64,000 nt of DNA. Source: Volvox africanus. Taxonomy: Eukaryota > Chlorophyta > Chlorophyceae > Chlamydomonadales > Volvocaceae. The stretch is from NCBI GenBank assembly GCA_030268105.1, contig BSDZ01000005.1:2418001-2482000 (forward strand), written 5' to 3'. Every line of letters begins with the position of its first letter. Position 1 is the stretch's first letter. Position numbers and translations under genes: made by a program. A model generated the notes under the pieces. It had not been told where the DNA came from and ran no database searches. It saw only the letters and a list, made by a program, of their open reading frames with translations. Positions 11,045 through 23,589 of the stretch are shown piece after piece.

Positions 11045-14000
11045 CTAACCCCGGCCACGCAGCTGCCTAGCTAGTTCTCTATCTGGGGAAACCCCTCCGA
11101 TGTCCACCTCCATACCCAGCTCCACGAGCTGGTCCGCTGGCACCTGCCAGCTCTCCATGTCCACGTACGATATGGCGGCCAAAAATCTAAATACGAGACC
11201 GTAAACCAGCCACTGAAACAGCTGGGTCAACGGCGAGGAGTCGGCCGGTGGTGTGGCGCGGATTAGGGCGCGACTTGCGTAGTACACCACACCTGACGGC
11301 CCGCCCCGTACAGTGGCGTGAAGATAGGGGGACAAGGTGGGTTGGTGGGTGGGGATGGGCGGGAAAGTACCACGTGATACTTTGTTTTCACACATGTTAA
11401 ATGAGATACTAAGTAGCCTGGTAATAAGACGGCAAATAGGACTTGCCAATTGAGTGACAGGGAATTCATCTTAGTCATCTTAACCATCTTAATATGTATT
11501 TCTCCCACCCACCATGCAGCCGAGCTTCCAGGAAGGCCGCAACCGTCTCTTCAACGCAAGACCGGATGTCGGAGCCCAAGCCAGCGGAGGCGGCCGTGGC
11601 GGTGGTGATGCCCCCCGAGCACCGAGGTGCTACGCCAAAGGGCAGCAACGTCCGCGGCCCATCCTTCTCCTCCGCCTCAGCCGACCGCCTCTCGCTGCCA
11701 CAGCCAGGATACCCCTGAGCACGGTCACGCCCTCCGCCGCCGCCGCCGATGTACGGGCCGACGTCCTGCCCGCCGACCTCCTGATGTTCGCCGCCAGCCC
11801 CGGATTGGTTCAACTTCGTGTCCGTTGATCCTTCCTCCTCTATTACGCCATCCGGGGGCATTGGCTGCTGCTGCGGCGGCTGCGGCGGCGGTGGAGCGGC
11901 AACACTGGGCATCTGCAGTGAGACAGTGGGGTTGTGTTGACCTCGGCGAGCAAGTGGCTGGGCAGAAAGTTTTCTCTGGTGACCTCCCACCCTCCTCCTC
12001 GGCCCCGCGTCATCGGCAGCGCTGCCGCCACGGGGGGAGCTGCCGTCTCCGCCAATAATGGTGCTGCCGGGGCTCTGCAAGAGGGTGCCACTCCAAACCT
12101 TTTCTCGGTCCCCTCGTCCCTCCACCACCGACACTGCCGCCACGAGCCTCTTCAATATGGCATCCAGCAGCTCGCTGATGAAGGCGGAGCCGTGGTTGAT
12201 TTGGTCAAGGTAGCCGTAGTGGGCCACCACCTGGGAGACGTGAAGAAGAGGGGGACATTGAACATTGAGCAGGGGGAAAAGTGGGGAAGTGTATGTGTGC
12301 GCGCGCGCGTGTGTGTGTTTGTGATATGTGTGTTGGGGAGGTTCTTTGAAACTTTTGGCAATTTGACACTTTTGAAGATTTGGCAAAGTTTCTACGCAAC
12401 AACATCAACAATTACAATGATGAAAAAAATAACAGTAATAGTAATAATAGTAATAGTAATAGTAATAACAATAACAATAACAACAACGATAACAATAGTA
12501 ATAATAATAACAACGAGAGTAAGAATAAATATAAAAATTAAATAAGAATACCAAAGTAACGGGCAACGCTTATCATGCCGCAGTAGCACACCACGCCACC
12601 ACTACAACGCGCGCGCGTGTACATGTACATCTCAGGCACACTCAGTCATAATAATGTCGTGTCCTCCAGTGACACGCTCGATTGCGATGTGGGTTTGAAA
12701 ACCCCAACGCCATGCTCCCCTGTCTTCCCCCCTCTCTCCCCCCCCCTGGTGTCCTAACCTGATAGAAATTGGGCGGTGTGGCACTGTGGGGGGTGTAAAT
12801 GTGCAGCCGGTTCCGGCGGGGGATACTCGGCGTGGGGAGTCGCCGTACCGACAAGAAAACACAAACGTCGTGAATGGCCTGAACGGCAGCAAGTGAGAGA
12901 GGGGGCGCGAAGGGGAAGAGGGGGGTCAGTGACAGCTCGCTCACGAGACCCTGGCCGACCCCGTGCATTGCACCGAACGGCCATTCATTAGTTCATTTTT
13001 AAAGGAAAAGTCAAAGGAAAGTGTCAGATTCGTGAAGAGCGATACCACTGCATCTTAATCGTTGCCTTTTCCTAGTCACTAACATGTAATAGTTATCCTA
13101 CAATACCGCGTGATAGTAAATCATGATCATGAAAGTAAATCACATAATGAAAAATATTTACTGGACGTCTAGCTCCCCTTCCCTCTCCACCTCCCCCATC
13201 CTTAACGCCACTCCCTTACATCCCTCCCCCTCCCCCTCCCCCACACCCCCTCCCCCGCACCCCCTCCCATGTACGGTGTGGACCTCACATGTACGTTTCG
13301 CATAAAGTGGATCAAAACGGGTGGAAGGGCGGTTAGGCCTCCGTTGGCGCCTCCCACCTGATCAGCAGTACACAATCACCATAACCAACAAAGACCACAA
13401 GAGTAAGTCCACAAACACAAACACCGAGATTTGAAATCGGAAGTTGAAAACTCGGCCGGGGGTGCGGAGGTTTATCGGCAAAAACGGCAAAAACCGCGTG
13501 ACCCGTGTGATTTAATAATAAAGGCGTCGCAACGTATATTAGAATAATGAAACCGCAATAAATCAAATTGCATTATGCGTGCAATTTAATAGCAATGACA
13601 TCTCAAATTGGTTATTGCGAGCGGGGTAAACATCGGGGTATCGATCGCTCTTGATCTGCTGTTATTCAGTTGTCACCTGTTAATGTGTACGGCACGTTTA
13701 TACCCTTATCATCTATTGCTGCTCTCTCTTCGCCGGCGACCCCGTGCAAGTGGCCACCATTCTGTACCTTCTCGTCCATGTAGTACACTCCTATACCCGC
13801 CAGTCGTACTGTCAGGGGGATAACGACGGATGGGGCAGATGGCGATACGGGCGTCAGCGACGGATCCTCCTCCGTACGCCCGCCTCGCGATGGTCGCCCC
13901 ATTTCAGCATCTTCGCGGGGTGCGGGGAATTGAAAACCCGCCACCTCCGCCGCCGGGATGTCGGGTGGCAGAACCAGCGCCAGGGTCCCCGGGGGGAAGT

Positions 14001-17000
14001 GCGACTCCAAAACCTGGCGCCGTACCGGACTGACGTTGCTGCCGGCGTACGGCACTGTCGCAACGTCCAAGGGACCTCCTGGCGCGGCAACGGCGACCAT
14101 TCGCTGCTGATGTTGCAGTTGAGGTTTCAACGACCGGAAGCAGGTGCTGGAGAACCGCCGTAGTCCTCGCGAGTTAGAAGGTGCGCCACTGTACGGAACC
14201 TCTGTGTACGGCAACGGCGCGGACGTGGCCGAAATGCCGCTGCCACCGTCTCTTCGTCCCGTCGACCGGCCTAAGCTGAATCTGGAGAAAAGTCGCTGAA
14301 ATGAAACGGTACCGATAGAGGGTTTTGGTGGCGGCGGCGGCGGCAGGGGTGGTTTTACGAGTAATGGCGGCGGTTGAGGAATGTTGAGCAACCGAATGGC
14401 AGCGCCGTCCGTAACGGCCGCCAGCCGCTCCCCTAGGCGCCGACTGCCTGCCCACCATACCAGCATGATGAAGGCCACGCCGAGGGCCACTGCCAAAGTA
14501 AACCAACCTCCCTCGGGCACCTGAGTGGGCGACAGCGAGCGGCATGCGCCCAGATGGACTGCGAACAGACGTCTGGCCAGGGGCCCGGCAACAGCCGTTG
14601 CTGAGACGGAACATTGGAGACTTCGATAACGGAAACGGAGGGGTTGGTTGGAGGGGTCGGTGCAGGAGGAGTGAAGGAGAGGTGCCGGGTGAGGCGAGTA
14701 GCGGGTGTCCGGCAATCTGGAGGGCCCCATGTCCCCCATGAGGTGCAGGGTGCGGGTGTGGTGTGAGGAAGACAGGGAGCATACCAAATGACAGTTAACA
14801 CTAGCCCTCCTGTCTGGCGGTTGTTCGGTACGGGAGTGTACTGCTCAGAAGAGTGAAGCTGGAATTGAACAAGGGGCTCTGCTGCAAGGACGAGCAAGAG
14901 ACTGTGACTCCTGCCCCCCTCGTTCCTCCCTTTCCTTAACTCCCCTTCAGGGTGCGCCATGACACACAGTTACGACTGCCGTACTGACCTTGATGATGTT
15001 GGCCGACCAGTACGCGCCCTCCACAACCAGGAACAGTAACAGGAAGGGTAGCAGCAGCAGCAGACTCACACCCCACACCGCGAGCATAACCTACGGGCAG
15101 AGGCGGAAAAAGAGTGGAGAAGAGCCGCATTTAACTGTACGGCAAGGGATCATAACGGCTCGCGGTTAGCTTGTTAAAACCAGGTGGACGACGAAACCAT
15201 ATGGTATACAGGTCGATGAACATGCCTCACGCTCCGTCAGCAGATGGACCGGAGTGGAGAGGAAGGGGGCCCAGGATATGTGTATCCTCGTCACGCATGA
15301 CGTGTATGTGTCGGTCAGATGTGACACACACCTAGGGGTCAAAACACGCCATGAGTTTTCACGTGCGGGCCGGTATGGTAGTACGGCAGCTCGTACGGCG
15401 GATGGAAGATCGGGCGCAAAACATGAAACTGATGGATACCGGTACGCGTCAAACCATCTCGCACTCTCATGGTAAAGTCTGCCTCATATTGTTAATGACA
15501 TGAACATCAATATCTCCGCCATCAACTTGTACGACTAGACAGTTTGTCTGTACGAGGGGCTCTAATGGAGGCTCGAAGACCGGACCTGCGACTTCCTCGA
15601 CTTCAAGAGATCACCATTCTGACCCACCGAGCTATACGAGCGCACCCCATCCCCTTATCCCACCAGCGCCACGAAGCAGGTGGTGGTCATCATGTCGGTC
15701 ATCACCGCTAGTCCGTACGCCTTCCCTAGAGCCACCGTATCCTGGAAGCCGCCCACCACGACACAACATAGAAGGAAGAGAACGGCGTTGGCCAGAGGGA
15801 CATACACCTGGGGGGGGGAGGGGGAGGGTTTTGGGGAGTGACACACGTTGGGATCAGGGCGGATGTCCAGGGAGGGGACAACGGTTCGCAGGTGCAAGGG
15901 GAATCCATCCCTACCGCCATGCCGCATCATACCATACGTGAGGTAGAGGGGTGCGTGATGTGTGTGTGTGTGGGGGGGAGAAGGTTGTGGAGGAAGTGGA
16001 ATGAGACGGAACCTGTACATGGGCGGGGGAGGGGAGGGGAGGGACCGGGTGGGAGGGGTGAGGGGAGGGGAGGGACCGGGTGGAGGGGTGAGGGGAAGGG
16101 GGGAGCGGGTGGGAGGGGTGAGGGGAGGGGGAGGGACCGGGTGGGGGTGATGAGGGAGGGGAGGGACCGGGTGGGAGGGGTGATGGGAGGGTGAGGGGAG
16201 GGGAGGGGAGGGGTGAGGGGGAGGGACCGGGTGGGAGGGGTGAGGGGAGGGGAAGGGACCGGGTGGGAGGGGTGAGGGGAAGGGGGGAGCGGGTGGGAGG
16301 GGTGAGGGGAGGGTGAGGGGAGGGGAGGGGAGGGGAGGGGTGATGGGAGGGGGAGGGACCGGGTGGGAGGGGTGAGGGGAGGGGGAGGGGAGGGGAGGGG
16401 TGATGGGAGGGGTGATGGGAGGGGGAGGGACCGGGTGGGAGGGGTTAGGGGAGGGGGAGGGGAGGGGAGGGGAGGGGTGAGGGGGAAACCAATCAACACC
16501 CGGTAATACACGCACGTAGCTGCGTAGACAAGGAGGGCAGGATGGCGCGGCGGGGCGCAACTGCTGCGGGGCCCTATCTCCCGTAGGGCTACACGTCAAG
16601 AGATACAACCTGAGTGGGTAGGGGGCATCCTCCCAGATGGCCGAGGCGGGGCGGAGGGATAAAGAGGAATATTACTCTCTTAACCTCATCTAAATGCCGT
16701 ACCTGCGTGGCTGCTGCGATATCCTTGCCGCCCGTATGTACGACCCGTACAGGTGGAAATGCTCCCAATATCATGGCCTTTGTGAGTTCATCGGGGAGTA
16801 GGGATACCGGCCGGAGGGGGTGGGGCAGGCGAAGGGGCGGGTGGAGGTAGAGTTTGGAAGGGAAATGAGATTAGGGCGGCAGGTTGTGCTGCTGCCTGCG
16901 GAGACACTTTATAAGGGCGGCCAAACCTTTAAAAAGTGAACATGACTCCAAATGCCTGCTTGATGCCACGCTCTACCTGGCCCATGCTTAAATGCTTATT

Positions 17001-20000
17001 ATCGCAATACCTGGATATATTCCTAACGTCCGCGCTGCTGCATGTGCGCTTCCAGTGCCCGCTTAGTGAGGAGGGTGGTGTCGCATAACAATGTATGTTG
17101 TGACAAAAATAAAAGGCCACATAGGTAACAAAACCCTTGTCTTGTGATCAAGCTCATGCGTTAGACCACAAACTGAAAAATCTTGTGTAATGGATTTGGC
17201 GTAACCATCAACAAGTTGATGGTTTTGCCAAATCCATTACACAAGATTGCTGCACCGCTTGTGTTGACATGGCCACCACCTGGCGTACGATGCTGAAGAC
17301 TCCACTTATCAACGCCTGGGAGGCCACGATGGCGGCGAGTGTGGCGAGGACCAGCATCGGGTAAAGCAGCTGAGGGGCCAGAGACGGTTGGGAGGGGGAG
17401 GGCGGACAGGGCGGAGAGGGCGTGACAGAGTGACGGGGTAATATTGATGGACGTTTTCCGTTACTTAATCCGTTTTCCGTTAGCACAAGTCGCCTTGAAA
17501 CACCGTCTCTAGGGTGAAGGGAACCGGATGAGATGATGTACATAGCCGGGCAGGGCGGGGTATGAAGACGTACGGCGTTGTACGGTGCCGTACGTTTAAA
17601 AAGGACAAATACACTCATACTCAGGGCATGATCGAGTCGTAGTTTTTACAGTTGGTTGAGGATTGGAACAGAGGACACGAAATAAATAAACAATTTCACA
17701 ATAAGAAATAATCGGTTGTGGCAATCCTTCTTACATATCTTTGTATAACATCGGCAAGTATTTATGACGTACATATCTTTGTACGATCAATGTTTGTACC
17801 CGTAGGGCAACAGCATCACCTAGGTACCTGGAAATGTGAAGTTAGAAATGTACGGAAAGTACTGCCGTGGCAGTGTCCGTACCTTTGATGGCAGAGAGGC
17901 CCAAAAGGCATCCGTGTTTTCGGGGTGGGCAATTACATGGGCTGCCTGTGTGTGTGTTTCAGGGCGGGGCTTCATGGTGAGAGACGGGGGAAGGCCGGGG
18001 AAGGGATACACAACAACTGCCCACTCCTCACTCCGCCCTTCTCCCTTTCCCCCTTCCCCTCCGCATACGTAACGCTAATCAGCTCCCCGATAGAGTTGCA
18101 GTTTTCGGTTTGGAAATATTCGACCCCGTGAGAAAGCTCCGGTGACCCATGGGTCTGTTGTTAACCCTAAATGCGGCCCACCTGGCCCAGATACGTCACC
18201 ACCAGGCATGGGTAAGCCAGTAAGCCGAACGCCACCTGCACGCCGTTTCGTACGGCACCAAACGGGTTAGCAAGGACAACACAACATACAAACAACAGCT
18301 TACAGCGAATTCCCCGTCCCCTCCGCCCATCTTGTTCAGATTTGCATGGCGCGGTCAGTTGAGGTACCAGAAGCTCAGGATGATCAGTGCTCCAACGCAT
18401 AGTGGGATCATCCATATTGTGCGATATCTTGAGGCATGTCGTACACTACGGCGTCTCCTTGGGTGGAGGTGTACGACAGTGAAATCCAACATGTCACACA
18501 TTCCTTCCGTACGACACATCGCAAAGTACCTGATACCTGACATTTAGCGATATTCTCAGCACTGACACAACTCCTACATGGGCCTTTTGTGTTTCGAATC
18601 GTACATACTTCCGCTCGCTCCCTTCACCGCAGAAGGGCGAGGAGGCGATACGATCTTAACTGGTACCAACCAAACAAAGTAACGATCCCCTAACCAACAA
18701 ATTAATTTCGCAGTCAGACGTTCGTGTGTTCGTACAGTGTACGGCAGACATACGCCGATATGAATATAAGAAGCTTTAAAACACACATCCAGCCTCCATC
18801 TCGAGAGACCTTCCGGCAGACGACTACTTCAATGAGCCGTACAGATAGAGCCGTACAGCGCCGTACCGAAATGCTTTCCCTGGAGAAGTGGCCGAGGTCC
18901 GCGAAGAGCGCCTCCGCCCCTGTCACGCAGAGCATCACCGACCCCAGCGACCGCCATGCTTCCGCTCCATGCCGAGCGAAGAAGACCCCGATGTGGGCGG
19001 GGTTGAGGGCTGTGTGTGTGGGCGGTAGCGGGCAAGGGCGGGGCGAAATTGTACAAACCTTCGCATATATGTGATGACAATGGTGGTGGTGGTGGCAATA
19101 ATATTTTAACGGGGAGCATCATGACCATAGCTATATAAATGATGAATAAACAAAGAACATCACCAAACAGAGAAAGGCTGAGTTGAGGTGTTGCTGTGTG
19201 CGTGTGCTTGGTCAGTGCTCTCCGGGGGCAAGGGGCGCGGGGTAACCGACCTGGCTGAGGGTGAGCGTGAAAATGAAGACATGGAAGATTCGCAAAAACG
19301 AGATCCCCCTACAACCCCTACACACACACACACACACAGACACACACACACACAGAGACACACACACACACGGGCATATCGACCATCATCTGCTCCATCA
19401 AAGGGGATCAGAATATGCCGCTGCTCTTGCCTCCACCCTTGACAGCTTATCGAAAAAAACTCTGAACCCCTCCCTCTTGGTTGGGCTGCAGCTGCCGGTA
19501 TTCGTCTTCTATTTCGCCCGCCCTGCCGTACCTGCAAATACGGCCCCTCCGTGCCGTGCAATGTTGTACACATTGATGGCCGCGTTCGCCAAAAGCCAGA
19601 GTGCAATAACAGGTGCAAAGAATCGACCAACCTGCAGGATACTTCACAAGTCAACGCCGCTCAAACTATGCAGTACATATACAATAACATTTCGTGCTAT
19701 GTCGTATGGACATAAATCATTGGCAAACAAGAGAGGTAAGGTGCAGCACGCCTCTTGGACAGCCAGACGGGCTGTGGGAAGTTATAACTCATGGTGGGAG
19801 TGATTCCACGAACCCTAAACCTCGCCCTTGCCCTTCAGACATTCGTACTGCATGACCTTCCCTCTTTCCCTCCGCCCGCCTCTCTCTCCCCCTTCTCTCT
19901 CACACAAACCCCAACCCCGAGATCCCCCTCGGGTCCCCCTTCCTCCTCCCCTCCCCTCCCCCCCGCCGTCCACTCGTGCCTGTCCAGTGCCCATCTGCTG

Positions 20001-22525
20001 CATAGCAAATACCAAACACAATATCGCGATAGTGACTGCCACCACCACCTCCTGGCCCAGCGAGGGAGCCACCACGCGCAGACCGGAAACAGCGGAAAGG
20101 ACTGCATCGTCCGGGGGGGGGAGGAGCGCATGTGTGTATGTGTGTGAACAGGGAAAGGAGGGGGATGCGCTCAATAGACGGCCAGTAATTGCTCCGAAGC
20201 CAATAATCACCTGAGATGGCGGGGGTGAGCACTCCGTCGCCGATAAGCATCGCTGTCGCCACCACCGACACGCCCCATAGGCCGACCTGGTGTGTCGGGC
20301 GTGGGGCGTGGGGGATGGGGTGTGAAACGAATGAAATGAATCTTGGTGCTGGGGAGGGAGGGATACGGGGTCTGGGGGGGGGTTAACTATGGCTTTGTGT
20401 GGTAACAATCCTCCTTCAAAACACATACAGACACAAACACACACGCATACATGTGTGCATACGCATGCAAGTTCGCACGCACACACTCACCTGCGCTCGT
20501 CGACTCCTCCGAAACCAAGCGTGCACTTTCCTCTTATCTGCTGCCAGGTACTGCCACCAGGCCCTGCGAGCCGTCCGCCTTCCGTCCCCTCCGTCCCCTG
20601 CCGTACTGCTGTCGCCGTCACTCTCACTGGGGCCGACAACGTCGGCTGGACCAACATCGGGACTGCCAGGTGCCGTACACGTTCTTTCGATGGCCGCCTT
20701 AGGGCCTGCCGTACCCTCGGCCCCGACGACCCTCCGGTTGTGGTGTGGCACGTGTGAGCCACGCGTCCCGTGGGGTTTGATGCCGATTGTACGACATAAT
20801 AAGGAATATAGTGCAAAGGTGCCACCTGCGGCGGAAATACCCCGGATGGGGTGGAGAGGTTAGGGCAGGGGGGGGTTATGGCTAGTGATTACGTTGATGG
20901 GTTACTGCAGGGGTGTGTGTGTGTGTGTGTGTTTTGGCTGGGGGGCCTGGTGAGATGGGTTTGCAAAGCTATAAGAAATAAAGCAGATCCCCATTTCCCG
21001 GTTTAACCATCAATCGCCATCCATGCATCAGCCCCTTCAGTCCACCCTCCACTTTCAAACCTGTCCCAAACCGAATCCAAACAGACTCCAACGAAATCCG
21101 GTTCAGTTGCTCGGTTAGGACGCACCCTGCCCCTGGTCATCCGCTCTCAGCACCACCCCGATGTACTTCACGAGTACGACGAGGGTCAGGGTCCAGAAGA
21201 TGAGGCTGGTCGCTCCCAGAACGTCGGACTGGGGGCGAGCGTGTGTGGTTTGGTGGCGGCGGGGAAGCGAGCGGGGTTAAGGACAGCGGCGTGTGTGGGG
21301 GGGGTAGGGGGGGGAAACCGTTGGTATTCGGGCTCCACAATCACATAATGCAGCTGAAGGGTATATATTAAGTGATTGTCCACTCTTGGGTTATACGAAC
21401 AATGTTTTGTCAATGAAGAGTTTTAATGTCTGGGTGTGGGCTGTCGTACGACGCATCTACAAATGGAACCGAGAGACTGATAAGTCGATGGAAATACATG
21501 TGTGTGTGTACGGAGCTGTACATTTGATGCATGGTTGTGTGTGTGCAAGTCATATAGCCGCTATGATGTCATCCTGCCTGGTGGACATAACCTTATTACT
21601 TCCTGCGGCGGTTACCAGTTGAGCCGTTACTAACCAACCTTCTGCGGTGGGCCGTTGGAACGCAGGTCCTGGAACACACTCACGAAGACGTAGAGGGGTG
21701 AAGTGGCGATGTCGCCGAAGATGACACCGATACTGGACCAGGACAGGGCTGCAAAAGCCGCCCAGGAAAGCTGCAAATGGAGAGGAGGGCCGTGAGCGTG
21801 TAAGGCATCAAGGGAAATACTCTGGAGAACGACAATAACCGAAACTGTAACCGCAGACGGTTGATGATGGCAACGGGTACTGGGACGTCCAAAGTAGGAA
21901 GTGGCGGGAGAGGTGTGAAGTTGTTGGGGTGAGGGGACGCAGCGTGCTCGTGGACCCAACGCCACCGGCCAAAATGCTTGTGTAGGAAACAGAATGCGTT
22001 GCCAACTGTGCATAAAACATTATGTTCTTATCTTTCATCTAGCGTCCAGCAAGCCAAAAGCATGTCCGGGACCAAAGACAAAGATGGGAATGTGAATGAA
22101 AATGCAACCTACTAAGCAACCTACCAAGGAGCTAACGAACTAATAAGGTGAACGGGTAACCAACCAGCCAACTGATTATGCAACTTAACAACCTCTTGAA
22201 GCTCTTGGTGCCGTACCTTTTCCCGGCCGGGCAGGATGTGATCCGGCAGCTGGGCCTCCGTCTCACTCGCAGTCACACGGGGAAACATGGCGCGGCAGAG
22301 CTGGAGGTTGGAAACCAATGACTCGAAAGGAGCATTTGCGGAGCGCTCCGCGTCATCATGTGAAGATAGCCCCAGCTGCTGCTGCTCTTGCTGCTGTGGT
22401 TGCTGCTGCGGTTGCTGCTGCTCTTGCTGTTGCTCTTCCTGCTGTTCTTGCTTCTGCTCATGCTGCTGCAGTAGTGGCGGCGACGGTAAAGGTGGCAATG
22501 GCGGATTAGTGACAATTTGTATCAT
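11045..22525 (-). CDS. HAK/KUP-family potassium transporter (copy A, complete)
   Basis: K+ uptake permease, multi-pass plasma or vacuolar membrane protein. Exons 5'->3' on the minus strand: 22525-22217, 21770-21639, 21228-21126, 20825-20491, 20286-20211, 20101-19980 (or -19974), 19631-19532, 19009-18867, 18235-18182, 17945-17883, 17369-17280, 16777-16703, 15807-15664, 15090-14989, 14520-13768, 12878-12759, 12230-11513, 11292-11045. All phases fit, giving 3687 nt, about 1228 residues. Signatures: [19 protein letters not shown] in TM1 (about residue 115), [18 protein letters not shown] (about 308), [17 protein letters not shown] (about 420), [23 protein letters not shown] and [17 protein letters not shown]. 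The N terminus carries a Gln-rich tract. The C-terminal domain has two long Pro/Gly-rich insertions (exons 15 and 17) that make it longer than plant HAKs (about 780 residues). Start: ATG 22525, also present in copy B. A short conserved block normally before AIHDV is missing from my model between exons 15 and 16, so a small exon may be overlooked. Confidence 0.93.
12416..12541. repeat. AAT/AAC/AGT trinucleotide microsatellite
   Basis: Run of imperfect AAT, AAC and AGT triplets in the intron between exons 16 and 17 of the KUP gene. Low complexity; the open frames across it are artefacts. Confidence 0.85.
16017..16485. repeat. G-rich minisatellite in KUP intron 12
   Basis: About 470 bp built from GGGAGGGG, GTGAGGGG and GGGACCGGGTGGGAGG modules, almost without C or T on the + strand. 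It fills much of the intron between exons 12 and 13. The gene is read from the minus strand, so the G-rich strand is the template and the RNA is C-rich. Long Pro/Ser open frames across it are compositional artefacts. Confidence 0.9.
17181..17246. repeat. Near-perfect long hairpin in KUP intron 11
   Basis: The 20-base arm 17181-17200 (TCTTGTGTAATGGATTTGGC) is perfectly complementary to 17227-17246. Pairing continues inward through ACCATCAAC/TTGATGGT, for about 30 bp around a tiny loop. It begins 34 bases after the 3' end of exon 11 (the donor is at 17279-17278), so it could affect splicing or mark a small foldback element. Confidence 0.75.
19318..19372. repeat. (CA)n microsatellite
   Basis: CACACA-rich tract with GA interruptions, inside the KUP intron between exons 7 and 8. 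Confidence 0.85.
22374..22472 (-). repeat. Gln-rich coding repeat in KUP exon 1
   Basis: CAG/CAA-rich tract coding for about 32 mostly Gln and Glu residues near the N terminus of copy A. The matching place in copy B (62769-62781) holds only three Gln codons, so the tract expanded in A or collapsed in B. Confidence 0.85.
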
Positions 22526-23589
22526 TTGCCAGAATTGTTTGAGAGCGTTGATCCCAGAAAACTGAATAGCTTTTGAAGTAAATACGGCGCCGTTAGGAAC
22601 AGCTATTCCCGAAGCAAGGTACAAGTACTTATTGTGATAAGTATTTTTGTTGTTTTTGTTGTTGTTGTTGTTGTTGTTGCTATGATTGTTAAGGCTTCAC
22701 TGCTGCCCTAACAACCCGCAGTAGGTTGTGCCCGTGTACGTGGTTGTGTGCGCGGTTGTGCGCGTGTGTGCGGTTGTGTGCGACAGCTAAACGTGGAAAA
22801 CTGTTATCGAATGGTGTATCAGTTTATAGAGTTCCGTTCAATCAACGACCGCTTTATTGGAGATGTACTCGGCAGTACCCGCGCTCGTCCCATCTGTAGT
22901 AGTATACGATGCCAACTCCAGACCGGACTAATGGATTATAAATACATTCTCGTATAAGGTCTGAATTACTTAGGTCCGGTAGTCTACATTGCAACACGTT
23001 AGGGTTTTCGGGTTAGGGTTTAGTGTTAAACGTGAAGCACGTCTGAACTCCGACGTCCACTCCTGAGGAGCGTAAAATATTGCCCAAAAGAGACTCTCGC
23101 TCAGGCGAAATCTCACCATCGTCTTCAAGGAGCAAGATGGAGCGTCGATTTCCTTGAAATGTAAGTATATTTAATTGCTATATTTACCAGAAGGAAGAGC
23201 GGCTTTATTAGCTTCCATGTCTAGACTAACGTCTCTGATTCGCAATAGCACAGAAGAATTGTCCAGAAAAGAACGTATCGTAGCCAATTTTGTTGTATCA
23301 CTCTCAAATTGGTGGTAGTGATAACTGAAAGCCGGGGCATAGGTGCCCTATGCTCAGTACGGCGAGCCACCATAAGGAGTTGCAATCTCTAGGATTAGAA
23401 TACATGAATATATGTTAAGGGACTACGTATGATCAACCGGCGAGATTCAACTCAACTCGCTGTCTACCAGTGACAAGGTCAAGGTTACATAAGGGCAAGC
23501 AACCCACAGCCACTTTGCTTACGCATAAAGGGTGTGGTCACGCGACTACTTACTTAGCAAGAAGCTATGGTTAGTATCGTAATACAACA
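22526..23589. other. Upstream region of KUP copy A, no gene seen
   Basis: Contains a (GTT)n tract (about 22648-22680) and GTGTGCGG-type simple sequence (22740-22785). Homology with the 5' flank of copy B (62530-62720) continues through the first part, including AATCATAGCAACAACAACAA on the coding strand. Beyond about 22700 I recognise nothing. Confidence 0.5.

Noticed and set aside
15655..16608. Long Pro/Ser-rich open frames on the minus strand
   Set aside because: They cross the G-rich minisatellite in KUP intron 12; only 15664-15807 is a real exon.
22995..23025. TTAGGG-like motifs resembling telomere repeats
   Set aside because: Only two or three irregular copies; not an interstitial telomere array.
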